From positions 1 through 41,794 of the forward strand of contig JAPKXX010000042.1 in the NCBI GenBank assembly GCA_026394595.1: a DNA stretch of 41,794 nucleotides, given 5' to 3'. Positions 17,929 to 27,444 of the stretch are shown in pieces. Numbering within the stretch: the stretch's first letter is position 1; every line of letters begins with the position of its first letter. The stretch comes from Methanoregula sp. Its GTDB lineage: Archaea > Halobacteriota > Methanomicrobia > Methanomicrobiales > Methanospirillaceae. The notes below the pieces were generated by a model that searched no databases, was not told where the DNA came from, and saw only the letters and a program-made list of their open reading frames with translations. A program made the position numbers and the translations under genes.

Positions 17929-20479
17929 TCACATCTACCTTCGCCCCTCCCTCCATGTATGAGAACTTCGGGGTGAATGCGTGGTCAGGCACCAAAACTT
18001 CGGTCCCTTCGAGAGTGATTAGTTTCGGCGGATTGACCAGTTCCTGCGGTGAAAGTACACGGATTGCGTTCATGAATGCTGGTGCCTTTTTGCGGAAGGC
18101 GGGACCCACAACTGAGCGGTTGAACTCGATATCAGTGACTATACGGTCAAGTTTTGCGGTGTCAGTACGCCAGAATACATCAGCGTTCAGGGTGCGGGCG
18201 GCATCTCCCGCATCCTCGATTGTATGTGGTGCATATATCGTCACCCTGCCAAGAGGTGCGTTGAGTGCAAGACCCGAATCGTGTTTGTATTTTCGCACAT
18301 CTCCAACGATTTTTACAAGGAGGTCACCTTCAACGTACGCCTGCGGGTCATCGTAGGTGAACGTGACCCAAGGCTGTTTATGGACACTTGTTTTGTTTAT
18401 ATAAAAATAACATTCTTCAGCAAAATAGGGGGTGAACGGGGCGAGCATGCGACATATTGCGTCATACGCAGTATAAAGCACAAGGCATGCACTCCTGCGT
18501 GATGCATCTTTTGTATACAGGCGTCCTTTTACCAGTTCGATGTAGTTGTCCGCAAGTATGTCCCACGCAAACTCTCTAATCGCCTTTAATGCCACATCGA
18601 ACTGGTACTGTTCCATCGCATCGGTGACCTTTCCGATTATGTTGGAGAGTCTGGTAAGCAGCCATCGGTCAGCGAGTGAGGTGACCGGAACGTTCTTTTC
18701 TATCCCTTCTTTATCCAGCTGTAATAAGACGAACCTTGCGATATTCCACATCTTTGTCTGGAACCGTGATGCCGCAACCACATCATTCCAGTTGAACATG
18801 ATGTCCGATCCCGTGGTGGCGCCCATTGCAGCCCACTGACGGAGTGAGTCGGCGCCGTACTTGCAAAGGATATCTTCGGGTACGATGATGTTGCCCCGGC
18901 TCTTGCTCATTTTAAATCCGTCCTGCCCTAGTACCATACCATTTATCAGGATCTGGTCCCAAGGGCGGTTGCCAGTGAGTGCAACCGACCGCAGGATTGT
19001 ATAGAACGCCCATGTCCGGATAATATCATGCCCTTGCGGGCGGATTTGTGCAGGGAAGATTTCAGGACTACTGTGGCCGTCCCAGCCGGTGACATAGAGC
19101 ACCGAGATCGACGAGTCCATCCATGTATCGAGGACATCCTTTTCTGCTGCAAACTCCTTGCCCCCGCACTTTGGGCACGCTTGTTCAGGTTTTGTAAGCG
19201 TCGGGTCCACAGGAAGATCGTTTTCATCCGGTACAACCATCTCATTGCACTTTTTGCAGAACCAGACCGGAATGGGGGTCGCAAAAATTCGCTGGCGCGA
19301 GATACACCAGTCCCACTCCATCTGTTCGACCCAGTTCTCCATACGGCGCAGCATATGTTCCGGGTACCACGTGATCTGGTGTGCCGCGTCAAGAATTTCA
19401 TCCGGCTTGATTTTGATGAACCACTGACGTTCGGAGAGGATCTCGATGGGGGTCTTGCAGCGCCAGCAGGTGCCAACCCTCTGTCCGAGGGCTTCCTGTT
19501 TTCGCAGGATCTTTTTTTCCTCCATGTCAGAAAGGATTGCCTTCCGGCAATTGGCAGCGGTCATTCCCTCATACTTCTGGGCGAGGGCGGTCATTTTCCC
19601 CTGGCGATCAATCGCCTTCCTGAGCGCGAGGTTGTGCTGTTTCCACCAGTGAACATCCTGTTTATCTCCGAACGTACAGATCATAACGGCACCGGAACCA
19701 AATGCGGGATCAACAGCCTCGTCCCGCACGACCGGCACCAGATGTCCGAAGATCGGTACCTTAAGCGTTTTTCCTTTCAGTTTCTGGTAGCGTGTGTCAT
19801 CGGGATGAACGGCAACGGCGACGCATGCAGCGAGGAGCTCGGGGCGTGTGGTCGCAATTTCTACACTATCGAAATCAAAATAATTGAGCCGGGTGTCCCG
19901 TTCATCATATGCGACCTCAGCAAATGCGATTGCAGTCTCGCACCGAGTACAGAAATTAACCGGGTGTTCGCTCTGGTAGATGTAGCCGGATTTCAGCATC
20001 CTCAAAAAAGAGAGCTGGGTCTTTTTAAAATACTCCGGTTGCATCGTGATATACTCGTTGCTCCAGTCAACCGAGAATGCCATCCTGCGCAATGTCTGGC
20101 GCATCTGCCCGATGTTTTTTATGGTCAGCTCGCGGCACATCCGCCGGAACTCCTCACGCGAAACGTCATTTTTTGTGATATTATTGATCTCTTCGACTTT
20201 GACTTCTGTCGGGAGTCCGTGGCAGTCCCAGCCCTGCGGGAACATCACGTTGAATCCCCGCATCCGTTTATAGCGGGCGAAAAAGTCGATATAGCACCAG
20301 TTCAGCGCATTTCCGACATGGAAGTTCCCCGTGGGATAGGGCGGTGGTGTATCAATGATGAAATGGGGTTTCTTGGAGTTACGGTCAAAATAAAAATCTT
20401 CGTCCCGCCATCGGTTTTGCCAGCGCTCCTCAACCTTTGCAAATTCATACGTTTTTGGCAGTTGATCAGAGAGTTCCAT
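17885..20479 (-). CDS. valS: Valyl-tRNA synthetase
   Basis: [63 protein letters not shown]; start assigned to [13 protein letters not shown] rather than ORF start 20506. Confidence 0.97.
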   Translation of the reverse strand: MELSDQLPKTYEFAKVEERWQNRWRDEDFYFDRNSKKPHFIIDTPPPYPTGNFHVGNALNWCYIDFFARYKRMRGFNVMFPQGWDCHGLPTEVKVEEINNITKNDVSREEFRRMCRELTIKNIGQMRQTLRRMAFSVDWSNEYITMQPEYFKKTQLSFLRMLKSGYIYQSEHPVNFCTRCETAIAFAEVAYDERDTRLNYFDFDSVEIATTRPELLAACVAVAVHPDDTRYQKLKGKTLKVPIFGHLVPVVRDEAVDPAFGSGAVMICTFGDKQDVHWWKQHNLALRKAIDRQGKMTALAQKYEGMTAANCRKAILSDMEEKKILRKQEALGQRVGTCWRCKTPIEILSERQWFIKIKPDEILDAAHQITWYPEHMLRRMENWVEQMEWDWCISRQRIFATPIPVWFCKKCNEMVVPDENDLPVDPTLTKPEQACPKCGGKEFAAEKDVLDTWMDSSISVLYVTGWDGHSSPEIFPAQIRPQGHDIIRTWAFYTILRSVALTGNRPWDQILINGMVLGQDGFKMSKSRGNIIVPEDILCKYGADSLRQWAAMGATTGSDIMFNWNDVVAASRFQTKMWNIARFVLLQLDKEGIEKNVPVTSLADRWLLTRLSNIIGKVTDAMEQYQFDVALKAIREFAWDILADNYIELVKGRLYTKDASRRSACLVLYTAYDAICRMLAPFTPYFAEECYFYINKTSVHKQPWVTFTYDDPQAYVEGDLLVKIVGDVRKYKHDSGLALNAPLGRVTIYAPHTIEDAGDAARTLNADVFWRTDTAKLDRIVTDIEFNRSVVGPAFRKKAPAFMNAIRVLSPQELVNPPKLITLEGTEVLVPDHAFTPKFSYMEGGAKVDVISVGDVIVTIQKTA

Positions 20480-20611
20480 TCCGCAGGTCATTGGTCGTGA
20501 AATCACATATAGTAATCGAAAATTTTTCGGCTTTGGGGGGCACGCAGGGGCGAGCAGTCTTCCTCAAGTTTGGATACACAAACAAATTCTTTTCATCTGA
20601 ACACCCATACT

Positions 20612-21820
20612 ATGGCAATGGATAAGTATCCTGGATTGTTGCTTGCAGCGGTCCTTGCCCTATTTACTATCCTGCTTGCTCCGCTTGTTCATCCTGCATG
20701 GATCATGGGGCTTGTTGTTATCATCTCATCTCTTATGCTTTTCAGATTCTTTGACACCAAATACCTCACATATGCATTTGTTGTCCTGGCTGCGCTCTAT
20801 AGCATCGCGCTCCTTCCGCTATTCTATTTTTCCTGCACCCTTGCGATTCTTATTATGGGCGAGATCGTTTTTGGTTCAGGTGCCGACGACCTGAACACCT
20901 ATCTGTACTATATTATCTCAACAGCCTGGGCGGCAGTCCTTGTCATGGTGTATCTCAACCGTATGGTCCCGCTTACTATCATCTTCGGGCTTATTGCCGC
21001 AGTGCTCCTCAAGGTGATCCTGCTCAAATATGAGGATTCACTTGTCATCGAGGCGCTTGGTATCGCTATGACAATGTATCTGATTGATGAATTGAATTAC
21101 AAGGCAGACCTGCAGATAGTGGTCATAGCGGTAATAGTCGCGTTCACGTTTGGCTATTTTGCGTTCAGGTTCAAGACTGCTGATCTCTCCGGGCTTTTTT
21201 CTGTGGCGCTCGTCGGTATCATCCTTATCGTTTTTGCTGATGCCCGCTGGTTTTTGATTATGCTTATATTTTTTATCCTGGGCTCTGTCTCAACACGATA
21301 CAAATATGAATACAAGAAGAAAATTGGTGTCGAGCAGGGGCATGGCGGGGCACGGGGCTATCGCAATGTCTTTGCCAATGGTATCGCAGCTTCGGCCGCA
21401 GCGGTGCTGTACGGGGTCTTCGTTCGACCCGAATTCATTGTGCTTTATATTGGCTGTGTTGCCACAGCAGCGGCGGATACGATGGCGAGCGAGATCGGCG
21501 TTACCGGGGGGACACCGTATATGATCACTAACCTGAAAAAAGTTCCCATTGGCACGAACGGTGGCGTAACCTTGACCGGGGAACTTATTGCGGTGGTGGG
21601 GGGTTTTGTCATATCCATGGGTGCCCTGTTGCTTAACGTGATAACGCCCGAGATGGTTCTGATCTGCACAGTCGCTGGTTTTGTCGGTACAAACATTGAC
21701 AGCATTGTTGGCGCAACGCTTGAGAACCCTGGATATCTCGGAAATGCCGGGACAAACCTGGTTGCCACGATTGGCGGAGGGGTGTTTGCGGTTATGCTCT
21801 TTTTACTCTTAAAATTTTAA
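20612..21820 (+). CDS. DUF92/TIGR00297 family multi-pass membrane protein
   Basis: C-terminal KIGVEQGHGGARGYRNVFANGIAASAAAVLYG...AAADTMASEIGVTGGTPYMITNLKKVPIGTNGGVTLTGE...VGTNIDSIVGATLE is DUF92; N-terminal TM helices. Internal Met (about 20612-20618) preferred to ORF start 20570. Confidence 0.88.
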   Translation: MAMDKYPGLLLAAVLALFTILLAPLVHPAWIMGLVVIISSLMLFRFFDTKYLTYAFVVLAALYSIALLPLFYFSCTLAILIMGEIVFGSGADDLNTYLYYIISTAWAAVLVMVYLNRMVPLTIIFGLIAAVLLKVILLKYEDSLVIEALGIAMTMYLIDELNYKADLQIVVIAVIVAFTFGYFAFRFKTADLSGLFSVALVGIILIVFADARWFLIMLIFFILGSVSTRYKYEYKKKIGVEQGHGGARGYRNVFANGIAASAAAVLYGVFVRPEFIVLYIGCVATAAADTMASEIGVTGGTPYMITNLKKVPIGTNGGVTLTGELIAVVGGFVISMGALLLNVITPEMVLICTVAGFVGTNIDSIVGATLENPGYLGNAGTNLVATIGGGVFAVMLFLLLKF

Positions 21821-21842
21821 AAAAATTCCTTGAATCCGTTTT

Positions 21843-22682
21843 TCAATACTTATACCAGCGCCCTTTGCTGTCATATTCCCCCGTCTGCTGCTGGATTGGA
21901 GCGAGTTTCCCCGAAATCAATCGGTAGAAACACGCCTTGTACGTATAGAGGAGCGGGACAAGAAAGGCAATCCAGCAGAAAATAATGAAGGCAGTGATCC
22001 AGACACCATCCGCCCCAATCATCGTAGTAATCTGATCAGACGTAAATGACTGAATCTGTGTAGTATTATATTCTGTGATGGGTTCAAGCCGGTCAGCAAG
22101 AAATGCGGTCCAGATGACCAGCATAGCAAAACTTGTGGTAACAAAAATCAACAGACAACCTGCAAAAAAGAGGATAACTTCCATGAGGTTGGCAGTGACA
22201 ACCTCGATGCTGCGTTGCAGGGACTCAAATATCTTTTTCCCCTCAAATATAACGGCTGTGTCATAGAAGAAGGTGAGCATAACAGTTGGGAGCACGACAC
22301 CAAAGACCAGAAATGTGAGTAACCCGGCATCAGGTTTTGCACCGATCAGCGTGAGGGTGAGCACAACCATCACAAACACAAGGAGGATGCTGAATGCGAT
22401 CACGAGGGTGGGCACGAGTAATCTGAAAAAGTTAGAAGTGCCGTCCGAAATCATACCCCTGAGCGAGCCACTGTTCTTTTTCACGGCCACGAGCATGCCG
22501 GAAATAAAAAAGAGCGCCACCAGCGAGAATATGAGCAGCAGCCGGGCAGTAAAAAAGGTTCCGGACCGGTTTAATACCAGCCAGAGCATGGCAGCAAGCA
22601 TTCCGCAGGCAATCCCCGGTACCCAGAGAACTGGAAGTCTTGTGAGGAGATCGATGGTGTCTTTGAATGCGGCAAGCGACAT
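21843..22682 (-). CDS. Predicted multi-pass membrane protein, function unknown
   Basis: 279 aa with several hydrophobic helices (FFTARLLLIFSLVALFFISGML, LLVPTLVIAFSILLVFVMVVLTLTLI, AFIIFCWIAFLVPLLYTYKACFY). Confidence 0.75.
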   Translation of the reverse strand: MSLAAFKDTIDLLTRLPVLWVPGIACGMLAAMLWLVLNRSGTFFTARLLLIFSLVALFFISGMLVAVKKNSGSLRGMISDGTSNFFRLLVPTLVIAFSILLVFVMVVLTLTLIGAKPDAGLLTFLVFGVVLPTVMLTFFYDTAVIFEGKKIFESLQRSIEVVTANLMEVILFFAGCLLIFVTTSFAMLVIWTAFLADRLEPITEYNTTQIQSFTSDQITTMIGADGVWITAFIIFCWIAFLVPLLYTYKACFYRLISGKLAPIQQQTGEYDSKGRWYKY

Positions 22683-22684
22683 GA

Positions 22685-23275
22685 TCAGCGGACCCTCGGC
22701 ATCGCGACAATTTCGCGTACCTGCAGGTCGAAGAAGTTTGCCGTATGGGCCGGACGGATTACAGAGACGGTATCCGCACCGCTCATCGTGCCTCCGAGGG
22801 CAATGACTTCCTCATCAATCCTCACCACACCATTGTCTGCAGCGATCATTACACATTCCACCGCAACCTTGAGCCCGACTGCGACTACGCGGCGCAGTGC
22901 TTCTGCAATCGCCTCGGTGCGCGATCCCCCCCCGACTTTTGGAGAGCGTGAGAGCGCACGTTCAAGCCCGGACAGGGCGTGGGTGCCGGTGACGATTGTC
23001 ACGCCGCTCTTTCGTAGGGATTGTGCTGTCGCTGCATCAAACTCCCATTCGCCTGCTTTTGAAAATCCTACGACATGGGTTACTACGATAAGTTGTAGTC
23101 TTGTTCCTTTCATTGCCTCATAACACTTTTTTGCGGTCTCCCCCGATGTGCTCGCAATGACGATTTTTTTTATGTTGAGTTCTTTTGCCCGTTCGACAGC
23201 GAACCGGATCGCATCTCCGGTATTTGCCGGACCCGGCGCTTCAAAGTAATAGATATTTTTTCGAACAAACGCCAT
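22685..23275 (-). CDS. Pyruvate-kinase C-terminal-domain-like stand-alone protein
   Basis: GPANTGDAIRFAVERAKELNIKKIVIASTSGETAKKCYEAMKG...LIVVTHVVGF; Rossmann-like PK alpha/beta pattern. Confidence 0.75.
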   Translation of the reverse strand: MAFVRKNIYYFEAPGPANTGDAIRFAVERAKELNIKKIVIASTSGETAKKCYEAMKGTRLQLIVVTHVVGFSKAGEWEFDAATAQSLRKSGVTIVTGTHALSGLERALSRSPKVGGGSRTEAIAEALRRVVAVGLKVAVECVMIAADNGVVRIDEEVIALGGTMSGADTVSVIRPAHTANFFDLQVREIVAMPRVR

Positions 23276-23366
23276 ACTTACATTTTAATAAACAGGCAAG
23301 AAAAGCTTTGTCAGATGCCATTACTCTCATCCATCCTTGTATAGCATACACCAGTGTCAGGGAGAT

Positions 23367-24539
23367 ATGATGATTACACTTGCCCTTGCCGGAAAACCCA
23401 ACTGCGGGAAATCGACATTTTTTAAAGCCGCAACCATGGCGAATGCCGAGATTGCCAACTACCCGTTCACGACCATCAACCCGAACTTCGGGGTTGCATA
23501 CGTTCGCACCAGATGCCCCTGTAGAGAGCTCAACCTCACATGCGGGAAATGTGTGGACGGGAACCGGTTTGTACCGGTAAACCTGATCGATGTGGCCGGG
23601 CTCGTCCCGGATGCGCACAAAGGAAAAGGCCTTGGCAACCAGTTTCTTGACCATCTGAGGCAGGCGGATGCGATCCTGCATATCGTGGATGCAAGTGGTG
23701 GAACCGACAGTGAGGGCAACCCTGTAGGTGTGGGCAGCCACGATCCTGAAGGGGACATCACGTTCCTCGGATTTGAGATGACCATGTGGGTATATGGCAT
23801 CCTTGAAAAGCACTGGGCGAAGCTGAACCGCCAAGCTCAGGGAAAAGGCTTCTCTATCCAGCAGGGGGTTGCCGAAGTTTTTACCGGACTCGGTATCACC
23901 CTGGAAGATGTGCGTGATATTGAGATCGCACTCAGGATTGATCTGGTCCACGCAAAGATGGAAGATCTTGTCCCGTTCTGTGCAGAGATCGTGAAGATCT
24001 CAAAGCCGATGCTTGTCGTGGGGAACAAGGTCGATGAGGCACCGGAAGCGCTGCGCGCAAAACTGGCAGAAAAGAAGGTTGCGTTTGCCAGCGCGGCATC
24101 CGAGCTCGCGCTCCGTAATGCCGCAGCGGTAAATCTCGTGAAATATCTCCCCGGGGATCCTACCTTCAGCATCGCGAATGAAGCGGCGCTCTCAGTTGCG
24201 CAGAAAGCCGGCTTGGCAAAGATTGCATCGGTCATGAAACAGACCAGTGGCACCGGTGTCCAGCAGGCGATCAACCGTGCCGTCTTTGAGCTGCTGGAAA
24301 GGATCGTAGTGTACCCTGTAGAGGACGAGAACCACTACTGTAATAAGCAGGGCGAGGTGCTGCCGGACGCTTTCCTGATGAAGAAAGGATCAACGCCCCA
24401 CGACCTCGCGAACCAGGTCCACACAGATATCGGCAAGGGGTTCCTGTACGCAATCGATGCACGGACAAAGATGCGGATAAAAGAGAGCCATCAGCTCAAG
24501 GATGGCGACATCATCAAGATCGTAAGTGCTGCGAAGTGA
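23367..24539 (+). CDS. Archaeal YchF/Obg-family GTPase with C-terminal TGS domain
   Basis: LALAGKPNCGKSTFFKAATMANAEIANYPFTTINPNFG, DVAGLVPDAHKGKGLGNQFLDHLRQADAILHIVDASG, GNKVDEA; TGS-like tail (VHTDIGKGFLYAIDARTKMRIKESHQLKDGDIIKIVSA). Confidence 0.95.
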   Translation: MMITLALAGKPNCGKSTFFKAATMANAEIANYPFTTINPNFGVAYVRTRCPCRELNLTCGKCVDGNRFVPVNLIDVAGLVPDAHKGKGLGNQFLDHLRQADAILHIVDASGGTDSEGNPVGVGSHDPEGDITFLGFEMTMWVYGILEKHWAKLNRQAQGKGFSIQQGVAEVFTGLGITLEDVRDIEIALRIDLVHAKMEDLVPFCAEIVKISKPMLVVGNKVDEAPEALRAKLAEKKVAFASAASELALRNAAAVNLVKYLPGDPTFSIANEAALSVAQKAGLAKIASVMKQTSGTGVQQAINRAVFELLERIVVYPVEDENHYCNKQGEVLPDAFLMKKGSTPHDLANQVHTDIGKGFLYAIDARTKMRIKESHQLKDGDIIKIVSAAK

Positions 24540-24721
24540 GCGCGGGGGGTGCGGAACAGTATGACATTTGTCATCCATTTGTCAGACAAAAACGCCGCGT
24601 TTTGATGAAAAAGCCTGTTTTAACCTGTTATTTTCCCGCGATAAGCCCGGTTTTACCGGAAACTTTTTAAGCAGACGGTTAATAACAGAGAAATCACCCT
24701 CAACAAGGCAGGAGGTGGGTA

Positions 24722-25042
24722 ATGGCTGCAGAGATCTATCAGGCGCAGGTGATCAGGAATTTCTTTGACACTATTACCGGGACAGACAGGAACCTGACCC
24801 GGATCTACATGTGTGTCATGAGCCTTGCCAAGCTCCGGATGGAAAGCCCGGAGAAGATGGTACACCTGCTCGACCAGATCAAGAAGAGCAAGATTAAAAA
24901 GGAGCTCTCGGTCGATATCCTCGACTATGTCTGCGATGTGGCGGTTCAGCTGGAGATAAACGCCGTGCAGACTGCATTCGGGGTCAAAGATATCAGGGAA
25001 CTCGCACAGGACTTCTCGGGCATCAGCGTCGATTCGCTGTGA
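24722..25042 (+). CDS. Hypothetical alpha-helical protein (106 aa)
   Basis: MAAEIYQAQVIRNFFDTITGTDRNLTRIYMCVMSLAKLRMES...; upstream ggaggtgggta RBS-like; a degraded copy of part of it lies at 26022-26081. Confidence 0.75.
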   Translation: MAAEIYQAQVIRNFFDTITGTDRNLTRIYMCVMSLAKLRMESPEKMVHLLDQIKKSKIKKELSVDILDYVCDVAVQLEINAVQTAFGVKDIRELAQDFSGISVDSL

Positions 25043-25114
25043 GTGCTCTGAAAAACTCCTGCCCTCTCGATTTTTCTTTTAATATTCAAATCGATAAATT
25101 ACCTAAATATTTCA

Positions 25115-25339
25115 TTATCCGCGGAAGGTCTTTCGTGATCTCCCGCGCCCTGCCACCCGCTCAAGATATTCGCGGGACGATAGAGGCATGTTCCGGGCGT
25201 TTTCAAAGAAGCTGTCGATCAGCTCGGCTTGCTGTCGGCTCCACTCGGCATCCGGTGTCCGCTTCACCCATGCAGCATAGTTCCTGACAAACGCGAGACG
25301 TTCTTGCCGGTTCGCTTTTTTGTCAAATGCCAATTCCAT
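25115..25339 (-). CDS. Small protein encoded downstream of and overlapping a nucleotidyltransferase-like gene
   Basis: MELAFDKKANRQERLAFVRNYAAWVKRTPDAEWSRQQAELIDSFFENARNMPLSSREYLERVAGRG; same strand, 17-nt overlap with upstream ORF. Confidence 0.65.
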   Translation of the reverse strand: MELAFDKKANRQERLAFVRNYAAWVKRTPDAEWSRQQAELIDSFFENARNMPLSSREYLERVAGRGRSRKTFRG

Positions 25340-25922
25340 ACTCGTCCCCCCGGACATCGAATTTTTTCATCCACGCTTTGAGGTTTTGTTGATCTAGGTC
25401 TTTCTTGAATATTTCGAAGAGATAGAGCGCATCCTCGATATCCTTTTCGGAGCCAAGATACAGTTTGTACGCGATCTGGATCTCGATCGGTGAAATATAG
25501 ACCGTTGCATCCGAAAGGTTCACTTCCACCCTGTCGCGGAAGACACGCTGGTCAACATCGTCCTTGAGAAATTTCAGTTCGATGTTCGGGATAAACTGAT
25601 CTATTCTCGCTATCCGGATGCCCATCCGGTTCATGAGCATATCATACAGCCCGTCAGTACCTTCCGCGTTCAGGAATTCATACCCTCCGGCAAGGAGAGC
25701 CGCATGAAGGTTCCTGAAAGCTTCCTTTTTGACACGGGGGATAAGGATGTCGATAGCTTCCGTACCCCGGGACCGCCCGAACAGGATGGCGACGTATCCG
25801 CTCACGATGACATATGGGGTGTGCGGTTCCAGCACACGGATGAATCCGAGGACAAACTGATCCAACAGGGTGAGATGTTTTTCGCTGAATGTGATCGTGT
25901 CCTTCGAGTACCGGATATCCAT
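25323..25922 (-). CDS. Nucleotidyltransferase-fold protein (MNT/AbiEii-like)
   Basis: YVIVSGYVAILFGRSRGTEAIDILIPRV resembles the GG/S-x-R-x-T-x-DxD core of minimal nucleotidyltransferases; PIEIQIAYKLYLGSEKDIEDALYLFEIF is AbiEii-like. Confidence 0.72.
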   Translation of the reverse strand: MDIRYSKDTITFSEKHLTLLDQFVLGFIRVLEPHTPYVIVSGYVAILFGRSRGTEAIDILIPRVKKEAFRNLHAALLAGGYEFLNAEGTDGLYDMLMNRMGIRIARIDQFIPNIELKFLKDDVDQRVFRDRVEVNLSDATVYISPIEIQIAYKLYLGSEKDIEDALYLFEIFKKDLDQQNLKAWMKKFDVRGDEYGIGI

Positions 25923-26021
25923 ACGTATCCATGAATAGTGCTCGGGAAGAAAAGAGGGTATCGTTATCCGGGCAGATCCTGAAAATATCAGATGAACAGA
26001 ACAATCCCGGCCGGTATCCCA

Positions 26022-26081
26022 GACTCGGCCCGTGATGTCGCAGTTCAGCTGGAGATGAACGCCGTGCAGACTGCGTTCGGG
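26022..26081 (+). pseudogene. Remnant of a second copy of the 24722-25042 gene
   Basis: 60-nt ungapped alignment with 24923-24982, 51/60 identities by eye; translates VAVQLEMNAVQTAFG vs VAVQLEINAVQTAFG. Confidence 0.75.
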
Positions 26082-26266
26082 CTTTGTGAATCCAATAGTC
26101 TATAAAATGATGTATAAATAAAGGGTAAGGTGTCATTATATCCCCTGAATTCAACAATGATTTAAGAAGTGAAAAAATGAAAAATATAATTTACTCAATA
26201 CAAGACAGAAAAAGTGCTTCATTTTTTAACGAATGGATTTTCGGATTTTATTACGATTAATCGGTT

Positions 26267-26359
26267 CTATCGCATCTTGGGGATCGCCACAGCGGCAAGG
26301 GCGGAGGCAAATGCCGAAGCCCCCAGGAGCGTCATCAACTGGTATTTTTGATAAATCAT
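26267..26359 (-). CDS. Possible 30-aa hydrophobic microprotein
   Basis: Minus-strand ORF MIYQKYQLMTLLGASAFASALAAVAIPKMR*; single hydrophobic segment flanked by basic residues. Below ORF-track cutoff. Confidence 0.35.
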   Translation of the reverse strand: MIYQKYQLMTLLGASAFASALAAVAIPKMR

Positions 26360-26539
26360 ACAGAAAAGTTAGGGGCAGGAATGGTACCTTACCCAAATAA
26401 ACACACCCAATCAGAGATCACACATCATGGAAAGTAGCGACTTTGTACATGATCATTTTCGCATCACAGGATGATAGTTTAAAAGGCCGGGTTTCCGGTT
26501 TTAAATGAGCAAAAAAATACAAAATTTGATGAGTGAACG

Positions 26540-26956
26540 ATGAGTAACAATCTTGTTTTGGAACCTGTAGCCCGGTCGCAGATCCTCTTTTACCAGTCAG
26601 AAGACGGGAGTAGCCGCATCGAAGTTCGGCGGGAAAAGGGGACGGTCTGGCTCACGCAGGCACTCATCGCCGAACTCTACCAGACTTCAAAACAAAATGT
26701 AAGCTTCCATATCAGGAACATCTTCGATGACAGAGAACTGGCGGAAAGATCAGTAGTCAAGGAATACTTGACAACTGCCGCTGATGGCAAGAATTACAAC
26801 ACGAAATTTTACAATCTCGACATGATCCTCGCCATCGGCTACCGCGTTCGCTCGCACCGGGGAACCCAGTTCTAGAAGTGGGCCACCGAACGGCTAAGCG
26901 AATATCTGATCAAAGGTTTTGTCATAGACGACATCCGGCTCAAAGAGGGGCGCAAC
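26540..26956 (+). pseudogene. RhuM-family (virulence RhuM/DOC-associated) protein, interrupted by in-frame TAG and 3'-truncated
   Basis: ILFYQSEDGSSRIEVRREKGTVWLTQALIAELYQTSKQNVSFHIRNIFDDRELAERSVVKEYLTTAADGKNYNTKFYNLDMILAIGYRVRSHRGTQF-TAG-KWATERLSEYLIKGFVIDDIRLKEGRN, then homology stops. Confidence 0.88.
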
Positions 26957-27197
26957 ATGAGGATATCGAAAAATAATTGTCATGCTTTTTCGCGAATTAG
27001 TCCTAAAAATCCCAACCCGATCCTCCGGAATAGGTGAACCCATAATGGTGTCACCGTCGGAGAGATCATGGATGCCCGGGAATGGGATGATGCTCCGGTT
27101 CTTCAGCTGCCCCCGACTCTTCACAGGGTTGTCAACCCCAGTACCGGATCCTAATGGGATCATATAAGGGCGCAAATGTATATCTTGTATATCTGTG

Positions 27198-27211
27198 TAT
27201 ACATATGTATA
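27198..27211. promoter_or_regulatory. 14-bp perfect palindrome TATACATATGTATA at toxin-antitoxin promoter/start
   Basis: Self-complementary sequence between TATA-like catataag (about 27162-27170) and the antitoxin start (27205, 27211 or 27220). Confidence 0.55.
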
Positions 27212-27219
27212 TGTCCACC

Positions 27220-27444
27220 ATGACCACGATCAGGATCTCGCACCAGACCAAGGAACTCCTCGATGACCTGAAGCATCACAAAAAGGAGAGCTACGAGGAC
27301 GTGATCGGGCGACTGGCAACGATGGCGTATGACGACGAGCCGCTGTCCGATGAGGAGATCGAGGACATGAAGGCAAGCCTAGAAGATATCAGGGCCGGGC
27401 GGGTAAAGTCGCTGAAGGCTGTCAGGGACGAGCTGGGAATCTGA
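27220..27444 (+). CDS. VapB-like/ribbon-helix-helix-type antitoxin
   Basis: MTTIRISHQTKELLDDLKHHKKESYEDVIGRLATMAYDDEPLSDEEIEDMKASLEDIRAGRVKSLKAVRDELGI; stop overlaps next start; start among 27205/27211/27220 uncertain. Confidence 0.85.
   Translation: MTTIRISHQTKELLDDLKHHKKESYEDVIGRLATMAYDDEPLSDEEIEDMKASLEDIRAGRVKSLKAVRDELGI

Noticed and set aside
19028-20500. 490-aa plus-strand ORF opposite valS
   Set aside because: Antisense shadow of valS; no recognisable motif.
26177-26260. 27-aa ORF MKNIIYSIQDRKSASFFNEWIFGFYYD
   Set aside because: AT-rich stretch, very short, no supporting context; cannot distinguish from chance.
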